DNA from: an uncultured Bacteroidales bacterium | GTDB taxonomy: Bacteria > Bacteroidota > Bacteroidia > Bacteroidales > Muribaculaceae | NCBI GenBank assembly: GCA_947176235.1 | Contig: CAMWPM010000003.1 | Coordinates: forward strand, 26,585-90,584 | Reading direction: 5' to 3' | Length of the DNA stretch: 64,000 nucleotides | Shown here: piece by piece, positions 53,001 through 60,852 of the stretch | Position numbering within the stretch: position 1 is the stretch's first letter | How the letters are laid out: the number at the start of each line of letters is the position of its first letter | The notes under the pieces: model-generated | Database searches by the model: none | The model's input: the letters and a program-made list of their open reading frames with translations, nothing else | Told to the model about the DNA's origin: nothing | Program-made: the position numbers and the translations under genes

Positions 53001-54344
53001 ATGAACAATATCAAGACTCGACTCGCTGCAATGAGCTTTCTCCAGTTTGCCGTCTGGGGTAGCTATCTCACATCACTTGGAGCTTATCTGTCCAATGTCG
53101 GACTGGCTGAAAAGATCGGCTGGTTCTACTCAATTCAGGGCATCGTTTCCCTATTCATGCCTGCAGTCATCGGCATCCTTGCCGACCGATGGATTCAGGC
53201 GCAGCGTATGCTTTCGATTTGCCAGTTCCTTGCCGGACTTTTCATGGGGCTTGCCGGATTATATGGCATGACTGCCGGTGATAGCGTAAGCTTCGCTCCC
53301 CTCTTCACCCTCTATTCCCTCTCCGTAGCCTTCTACATGCCAACAATCGGACTCTCCAATTCCGTCAGCTACTCCTCGCTCACCCGCGCCGGACTCGACA
53401 CGGTGACTCACTTCCCCCCGATCCGCGTCCTCGGTACGGTCGGTTTCATTGTCATGATGCTCTTTGTCAATTTCACCGGCTATCAGAACACCTACGCTCA
53501 AATGTTCACCTCGGCTGCAATGAGCTGGATTCTCGCCATCTTCTCCCTCACTCTGCCCTCCTGCCCCACTACGGGTGGCAAAGAGAAAAAGACGTTCTCC
53601 GAAGCTCTCGGTCTCGATGCCTTCCGTCTTTTTGCCAATCGTCAGATGGCTGTTTTCTTCATCTTCAGCATGCTTCTCGGCGTGTCGCTCCAGATCACCA
53701 ACGGATTTGCCAATCCCTTCATCCAGTCGTTCGGATCCCTGCCTGAATTTGCAGGCACATTCGGCGTCAACAACGCCAACGCACTCATCTCCCTTTCCCA
53801 GATTTCCGAGACTCTTTGTATTCTTCTCATCCCGTTCTTCCTAAAGCGTTTCGGCATCAAGACCGTTATGCTGATGGCTATGTTCGCATGGGTCCTTCGT
53901 TTCGGATTCTTCGGGCTCGGCAACCCCGGACAAGGCGTATGGCTCTTCATCCTTTCCATGATTGTCTATGGCATAGCTTTCGACTTCTTCAACGTCAGCG
54001 GATCCCTCTACGTCGATCTTCGCACGTCCCCCGATATCCGTTCCTCCGCTCAGGGGCTGTTCATGATCATGACCAACGGAATCGGAGCAACTATCGGCAC
54101 ACTTTCTGCCCAGGCTGTGATCAATCGCCTTGTGTTCTCACAGCCCGTGGGTGAAGCGCAGGTCAGCGGCTGGAGTTCAGCATGGCTGATTTTCGCTGCG
54201 TATGCCTTGATTGTTGCTGTGCTGTTTGTTTTCATTTTCCGTGACGACATCAACACTCATCGTCCCATAAGCCGTAAAAAAGTCGGTACTATCACCGACG
54301 GAGACCCGGAAGGAGCTGTGGGAGTTAACTCCATAAATTCCTGA
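53001..54344 (+). CDS. NupG-like nucleoside:H+ symporter (MFS)
   Basis: This 447-residue protein from the ATG at 53001 has about twelve membrane segments. The opening MNNIKTRLAAMSFLQFAVWG and the YMPTIGLSNSVSYSSL segment are characteristic of the NupG/XapB nucleoside permeases. Other starts exist (52959, 52863), the latter overlapping the BFN gene; both add non-conserved basic residues. It imports nucleosides with protons across the inner membrane. It starts 49 bp after the BFN-UVR gene and could be the last gene of the mnmA operon. Confidence 0.87.
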   Translation: MNNIKTRLAAMSFLQFAVWGSYLTSLGAYLSNVGLAEKIGWFYSIQGIVSLFMPAVIGILADRWIQAQRMLSICQFLAGLFMGLAGLYGMTAGDSVSFAPLFTLYSLSVAFYMPTIGLSNSVSYSSLTRAGLDTVTHFPPIRVLGTVGFIVMMLFVNFTGYQNTYAQMFTSAAMSWILAIFSLTLPSCPTTGGKEKKTFSEALGLDAFRLFANRQMAVFFIFSMLLGVSLQITNGFANPFIQSFGSLPEFAGTFGVNNANALISLSQISETLCILLIPFFLKRFGIKTVMLMAMFAWVLRFGFFGLGNPGQGVWLFILSMIVYGIAFDFFNVSGSLYVDLRTSPDIRSSAQGLFMIMTNGIGATIGTLSAQAVINRLVFSQPVGEAQVSGWSSAWLIFAAYALIVAVLFVFIFRDDINTHRPISRKKVGTITDGDPEGAVGVNSINS

Positions 54345-54428
54345 CGCCTGTCCTAAACATTCATCTGTTCCCGGGCGTTTTATTATTTTATTGATAATTT
54401 TCATCCATCACGTTTCTATCCTTCAATA

Positions 54429-55145
54429 ATGATACAGTTCTATACTCCCGACATCATCTCTTCGCTTGCCCTATCGGCATCCGATTCACAGCATTGTGTG
54501 CGGGTCCTTCGTCATCGCGAGGGCGACGAGATTGAAGTAATCGACGGATCAGGAGGTTCCCACCGCTGCGTCATTATTGAGGCAAATCCCCATCGTTGTC
54601 AGGTCGAGATTCTTTCTTCACGCAAAGTTGAGAAACCTTGGAATGGCGAATTTGTTCTCGCCGTCGCACCCACCAAACTGATGGATCGTATGGAATGGAT
54701 GGTTGAAAAAGCCGTGGAAATTGGTGTTGACCGAATCGTCCCTGTTCTCTGTCACAATAGCGAGCGCCGTGTGATCAAGACCGAGCGGCTCATAAAGACC
54801 GCGATTTCGGCGATGAAGCAGTCACTGAAAGCTACTCTGCCCGTTATTGACGAACTTACCCCTTTCGACACATTTGTCCGTTCTTGCGAAACTGATGAGC
54901 GCTTCATCGCCTATTGTGATGCCGACACACCGCGCATCCTTCTTCCCCGCCTTCATCGACCCGGTGCCTCGGCAACAGTCCTGATCGGTCCGGAAGGAGA
55001 TTTCTCCCCTGCCGAGGTCAGTCTCGCTCTTCAGTGTGGATTCCGGGCAGTGACACTTGGGGATTGCCGACTTCGCACCGAGACTGCAGCTATCGTGTCA
55101 CTCGCATCGCTTCACACTGTCAATCAGATTTCCGATAATTCCTGA
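54429..55145 (+). CDS. rsmE: 16S rRNA m3U1498 methyltransferase RsmE
   Basis: This 238-residue SPOUT-class enzyme methylates U1498 of 16S rRNA. An N-terminal PUA-like domain (~1-70: HCVRVLRHREGDEIEVIDGSG) precedes the SPOUT domain with LAVAPTKLMDRMEWMVEKAV, the LIGPEGDFSPAEV S-adenosylmethionine-knot motif and LGDCRLRTETAAI near the C-terminus. Length is normal. The gene is 84 bp after the nucleoside permease gene and 47 bp before kdsA. Confidence 0.95.
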   Translation: MIQFYTPDIISSLALSASDSQHCVRVLRHREGDEIEVIDGSGGSHRCVIIEANPHRCQVEILSSRKVEKPWNGEFVLAVAPTKLMDRMEWMVEKAVEIGVDRIVPVLCHNSERRVIKTERLIKTAISAMKQSLKATLPVIDELTPFDTFVRSCETDERFIAYCDADTPRILLPRLHRPGASATVLIGPEGDFSPAEVSLALQCGFRAVTLGDCRLRTETAAIVSLASLHTVNQISDNS

Positions 55146-55192
55146 CTAAAGATTCTCACTCTCCTCGAAATCAAAAAATATTTTTTAACAAT

Positions 55193-56053
55193 ATGAAATA
55201 TTCCGACTTCTCAGCCGACATCACACGCTACCTTGCGGCGTCACCGGTCAACAACTTTTTCCTCCTCGCTGGTCCATGCGTCATCGAGGGAGAACAGATG
55301 GCGATCGACATCGCCGGAAAGGTTCTTGAGGTCACCGACCGCCTCAGCATCCCCTATGTGTTCAAAGGCAGCTACAGGAAAGCCAACCGCTCCCGCCTCG
55401 ACTCCTTCACCGGAATCGGCGACCTGAAAGCTCTTGAGATCCTGAAAAAAGTCCGTGAGACATTCGACATACCGGTAGTAACCGACATTCATCAGCCCGA
55501 CGAAGCCACTCTTGCCGCACACTTCGTCGATATCCTCCAGATTCCGGCATTCCTGTGCCGTCAGACTGACCTTCTCATCTCTGCGGCACGCACCGGAAAG
55601 ATGGTAAATATCAAGAAAGGACAGTTCCTTTCTCCCGAGTCAATGAAGTACGCCGTGGAGAAAGTGCGTGACGCCGGCAATGACAAAGTCGCAGTCACCG
55701 ACCGTGGCACCACATTCGGCTATGGCGACCTCATCGTCGACTTCCGCGGCATTCCCACAATGCGCCGCTTCGGCTGCCCTGTGATACTCGACGTCACCCA
55801 CTCCCTCCAGCAGCCCAACAGTGCCGAGGGAGTGACCGGCGGACGCCCCGACATGATTGAGACTATCGCACGTGCAGGCATTGCCACAGGTGCCGACGGT
55901 CTGTTCATGGAGACACACCCCGAACCGGCACGCGCACTTTCCGACGGTGCCAACATGCTCCGCCTCGACCTCCTGCCTGCTCTTCTTGAGCGACTGACAG
56001 TGCTTCGTGAGGCAGTCAACGCCATCTCACCCGACAATTCCCTGAAAAAATAA
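55193..56053 (+). CDS. kdsA: 3-deoxy-8-phosphooctulonate synthase
   Basis: KdsA condenses PEP with arabinose-5-phosphate for lipopolysaccharide core (Kdo). The 286-residue TIM-barrel protein shows LAGPCVIEGEQMA, the PEP-binding FKGSYRKANRSR, VTDIHQPDEA, and TDRGTTFGYGDLIVDFR. At the position that is the metal-binding cysteine in metal-dependent KDO8P synthases (the stretch LLAGPCVIE), a cysteine is present, as in both DAH7P relatives and class II KdsA, so metal dependence is likely. Neighbours (rsmE and a TPR protein) do not belong to the Kdo pathway. Confidence 0.95.
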   Translation: MKYSDFSADITRYLAASPVNNFFLLAGPCVIEGEQMAIDIAGKVLEVTDRLSIPYVFKGSYRKANRSRLDSFTGIGDLKALEILKKVRETFDIPVVTDIHQPDEATLAAHFVDILQIPAFLCRQTDLLISAARTGKMVNIKKGQFLSPESMKYAVEKVRDAGNDKVAVTDRGTTFGYGDLIVDFRGIPTMRRFGCPVILDVTHSLQQPNSAEGVTGGRPDMIETIARAGIATGADGLFMETHPEPARALSDGANMLRLDLLPALLERLTVLREAVNAISPDNSLKK

Positions 56054-56093
56054 AAATACAATTTCTATACGCGTAAAAAAATAACCCTACACA

Positions 56094-57686
56094 ATGAAAC
56101 TTTCACGCATCTTCGCGGCCGTCATCATCGCCGCAGCTTCGGCTTTCGGAGCCAATGCGCAGCGCGCAATGAATCCCATCACCAAGGCAATGATGGACGT
56201 CTACCAACAGCAGCTTCTCGAGGACCCGAAGGACTACGAGACCTACTTCCGCCGCGCCAACGAATACTATAACCACGATCAGTATCTTCGCGCACTCTCC
56301 GACGTTGAGAATGCTATCCGCTACACCCCTGCCACCGACAAGGATCTCCTTTTCCAGGAATATTCCCTCCGCGGCAACATCTACTATATGAACGGCAAAT
56401 ACGCCGAGGCGCTCACCGACCTTAACAAGGCGCTTGAACTCGACCCCACGAGCTACGTTACGATCTATCTCATCGCCAACACTCAGTACGAGCTTGGCGA
56501 CCTTCAGAACGCCCGCACCACCTACCGCCGTCTGCAGCGCATAAACAATCGTTCGGCTGAGGCGCTTTTCGGTCTGGCTCGCATCGCCGCGCGTGAGAAC
56601 AATCTCGGGCTTGCCAACGACCTCTCCAACGAAGCCGTGGATCTCGCACCTTCGTCAGCCGACAGCTACGTGCGTCGCGCCGCCGTCCGCAAACTCATGG
56701 GCAGCAATCAGGGTGCAGTCGAGGACTTGCTCGTAGCCATCTCCACCGACAAGTCCAATCCGCTTGCCATCGCCGAGCTCGTAAGCCTCAGCAATTCCGA
56801 CTACACCGCTGTCATGAACGGACTCAGCGCAGCTATCCGCACTGCCCCCAACCAGCCCATCTTCCTCTACCTCCGCGCCACCATCGCCATGGCACATCAC
56901 CGCTATCAGGCGGCCCTCACCGATTTCCAGAAGATCATCGATCTCAACCTCTACGACTACGCAGGGCTCCATGATTCCATGGCTCTCTGCCACCTTGCCC
57001 TCTGCCACTATCCAGAAGCCCTGCAGGAAGCCAACTTCGCCATCGGCAGCGCCGACGACAATTCTCCCTACTACGTAACACGCTCCCGCATCCGCCGCGC
57101 AATGGGCGACGACAAACTCGCCCTTGAGTCAGCCGACATGGCTGTCGAGCAGAACAATCTCAACAACGAGGCGCTTATCCAGAAAGCATGGTGCTTCACC
57201 GATGCCGGAAAGAAAAAAGATGCAGCAGCTCTTCTCGGCGAAGTTGTGCTCAACGACGACACCAACCCCTACTACCTCCTCACCCGCGCCACCCTCCTTT
57301 CCGCCGACAATCAGCGTCAGGGAGCCCAGTCCGTGGCAACCGACCTGCTTGACCTCCCCTCTCCCTCAGCCACCGATGTAAAGTCGCTTCACGGTTTCGC
57401 ACTCCTTCTCCTTGACAAACCCGGCGAAGGAGTTGCATGGATTGAGGACGTCCTCGCTGCCACACCCGACAACGACGGATCGCTTCATTACAATGCCGCT
57501 TGTTTCTACGCCCATCAGGGCAACCTCGACCGCGCCTTCGAGTGCATGGAATCCGCCCTGCGTAATGGCTACGCATCACTCTACGACTGGAAAGTCAACC
57601 GCGACGGACTCATCAACGTCGAGCCACTTCGCGCCGATCCTCGCTTCGCCGATCTCATGTCGAAGTACGACTACCTCTTTCTTTGA
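56094..57686 (+). CDS. Secreted multi-TPR protein
   Basis: This 530-residue exported protein (signal peptide MKLSRIFAAVIIAAASAFGANA, cut before QRA) is built almost entirely of tetratricopeptide repeats from about residue 35 on; clear units include YFRRANEYYNHDQYLRALSDV, NIYYMNGKYAEALTDLNKAL and LIANTQYELGDLQNARTTY. The end, YASLYDWKVNRDGLINVEPL and FADLMSKYDY, resembles the C-termini of TPR proteins that end in a degenerate repeat. It is probably a periplasmic scaffold. The 40-bp gap from kdsA allows co-transcription. Confidence 0.83.
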   Translation: MKLSRIFAAVIIAAASAFGANAQRAMNPITKAMMDVYQQQLLEDPKDYETYFRRANEYYNHDQYLRALSDVENAIRYTPATDKDLLFQEYSLRGNIYYMNGKYAEALTDLNKALELDPTSYVTIYLIANTQYELGDLQNARTTYRRLQRINNRSAEALFGLARIAARENNLGLANDLSNEAVDLAPSSADSYVRRAAVRKLMGSNQGAVEDLLVAISTDKSNPLAIAELVSLSNSDYTAVMNGLSAAIRTAPNQPIFLYLRATIAMAHHRYQAALTDFQKIIDLNLYDYAGLHDSMALCHLALCHYPEALQEANFAIGSADDNSPYYVTRSRIRRAMGDDKLALESADMAVEQNNLNNEALIQKAWCFTDAGKKKDAAALLGEVVLNDDTNPYYLLTRATLLSADNQRQGAQSVATDLLDLPSPSATDVKSLHGFALLLLDKPGEGVAWIEDVLAATPDNDGSLHYNAACFYAHQGNLDRAFECMESALRNGYASLYDWKVNRDGLINVEPLRADPRFADLMSKYDYLFL

Positions 57687-57749
57687 TCGTTAGTCAACTT
57701 TCAGGCATCTCGCATCGTTATCTATTTATACGTAAACTCACTATTGACT

Positions 57750-58508
57750 ATGAATAATCAACCCAAATCGGTGGAAGCCACCCTCCTTGAGCGCCGCTCT
57801 ATCCGCCGCTACGAACGCGAGCCCATCCCTGAGGCCGACATGCAGTTTATCTACGAAGCCATCCGCAACACACCCACGAGCTACAACGGACAGCAGTTCT
57901 CCGTAATCGACATCGACGACCAGACTGTTAAGGAAAAACTCTACGAGATCACCGGACAGAAGCAGATCAAGACCTGCAACCGTTTCCTCGTTTTCTGCGC
58001 CGACTACAACAAGATTTCTCTCATCGCCCGCGAAAAAGGCATACCGATGCCTCAGTTCTTCGACACTCTCGACGGATATACGGTAGGTGCTGTCGACGCG
58101 GCTCTCGCCATGATGTCAGCTGTCACGGCAGCCGAATCCCGTGGACTCGGCACCTGCTGCGTAGGCTACGCCCGTACAGCCAACCCCGATGCGATCTCCA
58201 CGCTTCTTAAGCTCCCTCCCCATGTAGCCGTCATCTGCGGTCTGGCGATTGGCGTGCCACGTGAGCTCCCCGATCTCAAGCCGAAGCAGAGCAAAGATCT
58301 GCTCATCCTCCATAACGAGTATTCATCCGACGGAATGGTGGAACGCCTTGCCGACTACGACCGCGAGATCACCCACTACAACGCCACCCGCGAAGGCACA
58401 AAAAGCACCAACGACTGGGCGGCACACATCATCGGCTACTACAACGAAGCAATGAACTATACGATGCTCGATGCCATGGCTCACCGTGGCTTCCACATCC
58501 GCAAATAA
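57750..58508 (+). CDS. Nitroreductase-family NADPH-dependent FMN oxidoreductase (NfsA/Frp group)
   Basis: From the ATG at 57750 the protein has 252 residues. Nitroreductase-fold motifs: LLERRSIRRYEREPIPE, IRNTPTSYNGQQFSVIDI, and AAESRGLGTCCVGYAR. The C-terminal extension beyond the core (HIIGYYNEAMNYTMLDAM) suits the NfsA/Frp group, which uses NADPH. A TTG two codons upstream (57744) is a weaker start. It may reduce quinones, flavins or nitro compounds. It stands alone, with a terminator after it and the converging miaA beyond. Confidence 0.87.
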   Translation: MNNQPKSVEATLLERRSIRRYEREPIPEADMQFIYEAIRNTPTSYNGQQFSVIDIDDQTVKEKLYEITGQKQIKTCNRFLVFCADYNKISLIAREKGIPMPQFFDTLDGYTVGAVDAALAMMSAVTAAESRGLGTCCVGYARTANPDAISTLLKLPPHVAVICGLAIGVPRELPDLKPKQSKDLLILHNEYSSDGMVERLADYDREITHYNATREGTKSTNDWAAHIIGYYNEAMNYTMLDAMAHRGFHIRK

Positions 58509-58530
58509 TTCCCATACTGAAACAGAAAGA

Positions 58531-58575
58531 AAGGCGAAGCGTCCCACCCTGCGTTCGGACACTTCGCCTTCTTTT
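58531..58575 (+). terminator. Intrinsic terminator of the nitroreductase gene
   Basis: AAGGCGAAG/CTTCGCCTT (58531-58539 with 58562-58570) with inner GTCC/GGAC, followed by CTTTT. Confidence 0.8.
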
Positions 58576-58576
58576 A

Positions 58577-58650
58577 TATTTTCACCCTCTCCCCTCTCCG
58601 CTCTTCACTCTCCGCTCTCAACACTCCGCTCTCCCCTCTCCACTCTCCAC
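58577..58650. repeat. Pyrimidine-rich low-complexity tract at the 3' end of miaA
   Basis: Imperfect tandem units of the type CACTCTCCGCTCTC fill this stretch. It overlaps the last codons of miaA, which therefore end in ESGEGRAEC on the other strand. Confidence 0.6.
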
Positions 58651-59580
58651 TACCTCAATCACCTGCTCAAGCATCGGCTTGTGCGGGTCGAGATAATTCA
58701 CGTCCGCCGCCCCCTCGCGGTCACGCTTCAGCCATGTCAGCTGCTTTTTCGCATATACGCGCGTATTCTTCTTTATCCGTTCGATAGCCGTAGCAAAGTC
58801 CATATCCCCGTCCATTGCCGAATAAATCTCCTTATATCCCACGGTATTGAGAGCATTGACGTGACGCAGCGCCTTCACGCTCTCCGCCTCACCGACCAGG
58901 CCCTGCGCCACCATCGCATCCACCCGCCTGTTGATACGGTCAAAAAGCTCCTCCCGATCATAGTTGATCACGAAAGTCACCGTCTCGAACGGTCTCGCTT
59001 TTCGCTTTCCCTGCCTGAGTTCAGTATAAGTCTGTCCCGACTCTATGATTATCTCTAAGGCATGGGCAAGGCGCTTCGTATTCTTCAGATCCACGGTCTC
59101 ATAGTATGCCGGATCGAGCATCCTGAGCCGTGCGCGCAGACCCTCGGCGCCCTCTTTTTCGGCTATTAGCCCCACCTCGCGTCTCACGTCCTCCGTGATC
59201 GTCGGCAGATCGTCGATGCCGCGGGTCACCGCATCCACATACATCATTGAGCCCCCGCACATCACGGCAACTCCCCCGTGCGAGTCCATCACGCGGGGGA
59301 GCAAAGCCATGACCTCCTCCTCGAAGCGGGCGGCGCTGTAGTAGTCCGTCAGTTCGAGCGAAGCTATGAAATGATGCCTTACGGCGTCAAGTTGTTCAGC
59401 AGTCGGTTGCGCGGTGCCGATCGGGATTCCTCGGTACATCTGCCGTGAATCCGCCGAGATGATTTCTGTCCCGTAGTGGCGAGCCACCTCGATTGCCAGA
59501 TCGCTTTTCCCCGATCCTGTCGGACCGGTTATCACGATCAGCAGTGGCTTCCTTGCCGTTCCTGCTGGCTTATCCGTCAT
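58618..59580 (-). CDS. miaA: tRNA dimethylallyltransferase MiaA
   Basis: MiaA adds a dimethylallyl group to A37 of tRNAs reading UNN codons. The 320-residue protein has the P-loop ITGPTGSGKSDLAI, ISADSRQMYRGIPIGTAQPT, and the DELTDYYSA-like region written here as LELTDYYSAARFEEE, followed by VGGSMMYVDAVTRGIDDLP-type substrate loop (CGGSMMYVDAVTRG). The start codon overlaps the pepT stop (TAATG), so they are coupled. The last ~10 residues come from a low-complexity tract and are probably not conserved. Confidence 0.94.
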   Translation of the reverse strand: MTDKPAGTARKPLLIVITGPTGSGKSDLAIEVARHYGTEIISADSRQMYRGIPIGTAQPTAEQLDAVRHHFIASLELTDYYSAARFEEEVMALLPRVMDSHGGVAVMCGGSMMYVDAVTRGIDDLPTITEDVRREVGLIAEKEGAEGLRARLRMLDPAYYETVDLKNTKRLAHALEIIIESGQTYTELRQGKRKARPFETVTFVINYDREELFDRINRRVDAMVAQGLVGEAESVKALRHVNALNTVGYKEIYSAMDGDMDFATAIERIKKNTRVYAKKQLTWLKRDREGAADVNYLDPHKPMLEQVIEVVESGEGRAEC

Positions 59581-60800
59581 TACTGGGCGGCTACGCGCTT
59601 CACGATTTCCACGATCACACGCGTGGCTGCTTCCATCGACTGGATCGGGACGAACTCAAAGCGTCCGTGGAAATTCAGTCCGCCGGCAAAGATATTCGGA
59701 CACGGCAGACCCTTGAACGACAGCTGGGCGCCGTCTGTGCCGCCGCGGATAGGCACCACTCTCGGCTCGACGCCCGCGTCCTTCATTGCCTCCTCAGCTA
59801 TGTCGATCACGTGCATCACCGGCTCGATCTTCTCGCGCATGTTGTAGTACTGATCCTTGATCTCTATTGAAGCGCAGCCGGGGAACTCGTTATTGATCTT
59901 GCGGGTCAGATGCTCCAGCTCCTTCTTGCGGCGCTCGAAGCGGTCACGGTCATGATCGCGGATTATGTACGTCAGCACGGTCTTTTCCACCGATCCCTCC
60001 ATCGCCGTAAGGTGATAGAAGCCCTCGTAGTCCTCGGTATGTTCGGGGGTCTCCCACCGCGGAAGCATGATCACAAACTGGTTGGCTACACGCATCGAAT
60101 TCAGCATCTTGTGCTTGGCATAGCCCGGATGCACGTTCCTGCCCGTGAATGTCACACGCGCCACCGCGGCATTGAAGTTCTCATATTCCAGTTCGCCGAT
60201 CTCGCCGCCGTCCATCGTGTACGCCCATTCCGCACCGAAGCGGTTCACGTCGAATTTGTGGGCGCCCTGACCTATCTCTTCGTCGGGATTGAACGCGATC
60301 CTCACGTCCCCGTGCTTGATTTCGGGATGCTGCTGCAGATAGTCCACGGCAGTGATGATCTCAGCTATTCCAGCCTTGTCGTCAGCTCCTAAGAGGGTTG
60401 TGCCGTCGGTCACGATCAGGTCCTGCCCCACGTAGCGCTTCATCTCGGGGAAACTTTCGGGCGACAGCACGATGTTCTTCTCCTCGTTCAGCACCACGTC
60501 GCCTCCGTCGTAGTTTTTTACGATACGCGGCTTCACGTGGCGTCCCGACATGTCGGGCGACGTGTCAAGATGCGCTATGAAGCCCACCGTCGGCACCTTC
60601 CTGTCCATGTTTTTCGGCAGCGTCGCCATCAGATAGCCGTTCTCGTCGAGCGTGATATCCTTGAGCCCCATCTTCTGAAGCTGGCGCTCGAGATATTGAG
60701 CAAACTCCATCTGGCCGGGAGTCGACGGCGTGAGATTGGTCAGTTCGTCACTCTGGGTGTCAAACTTCACATATTCCAGAAACCTGTCTGTTACGTTCAT
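59580..60800 (-). CDS. pepT: Peptidase T (tripeptide aminopeptidase)
   Basis: This 406-residue M20-family zinc aminopeptidase cleaves the N-terminal residue of tripeptides in the cytosol. Zinc and catalytic motifs are intact: [13 protein letters not shown] (H and D), [13 protein letters not shown] (bridging Asp), [23 protein letters not shown] (catalytic Glu), [12 protein letters not shown] and [20 protein letters not shown]. The dimerisation domain lies between ~205 and 310. Its stop overlaps the miaA start. It begins 52 bp after the large secreted glycosidase-like gene on the same strand. Confidence 0.95.
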   Translation of the reverse strand: MNVTDRFLEYVKFDTQSDELTNLTPSTPGQMEFAQYLERQLQKMGLKDITLDENGYLMATLPKNMDRKVPTVGFIAHLDTSPDMSGRHVKPRIVKNYDGGDVVLNEEKNIVLSPESFPEMKRYVGQDLIVTDGTTLLGADDKAGIAEIITAVDYLQQHPEIKHGDVRIAFNPDEEIGQGAHKFDVNRFGAEWAYTMDGGEIGELEYENFNAAVARVTFTGRNVHPGYAKHKMLNSMRVANQFVIMLPRWETPEHTEDYEGFYHLTAMEGSVEKTVLTYIIRDHDRDRFERRKKELEHLTRKINNEFPGCASIEIKDQYYNMREKIEPVMHVIDIAEEAMKDAGVEPRVVPIRGGTDGAQLSFKGLPCPNIFAGGLNFHGRFEFVPIQSMEAATRVIVEIVKRVAAQ

Positions 60801-60852
60801 TTCTTCTATGCTTGTGATAAGCTGGTTATAGAGTTATGATTTTGTGTTGTCC

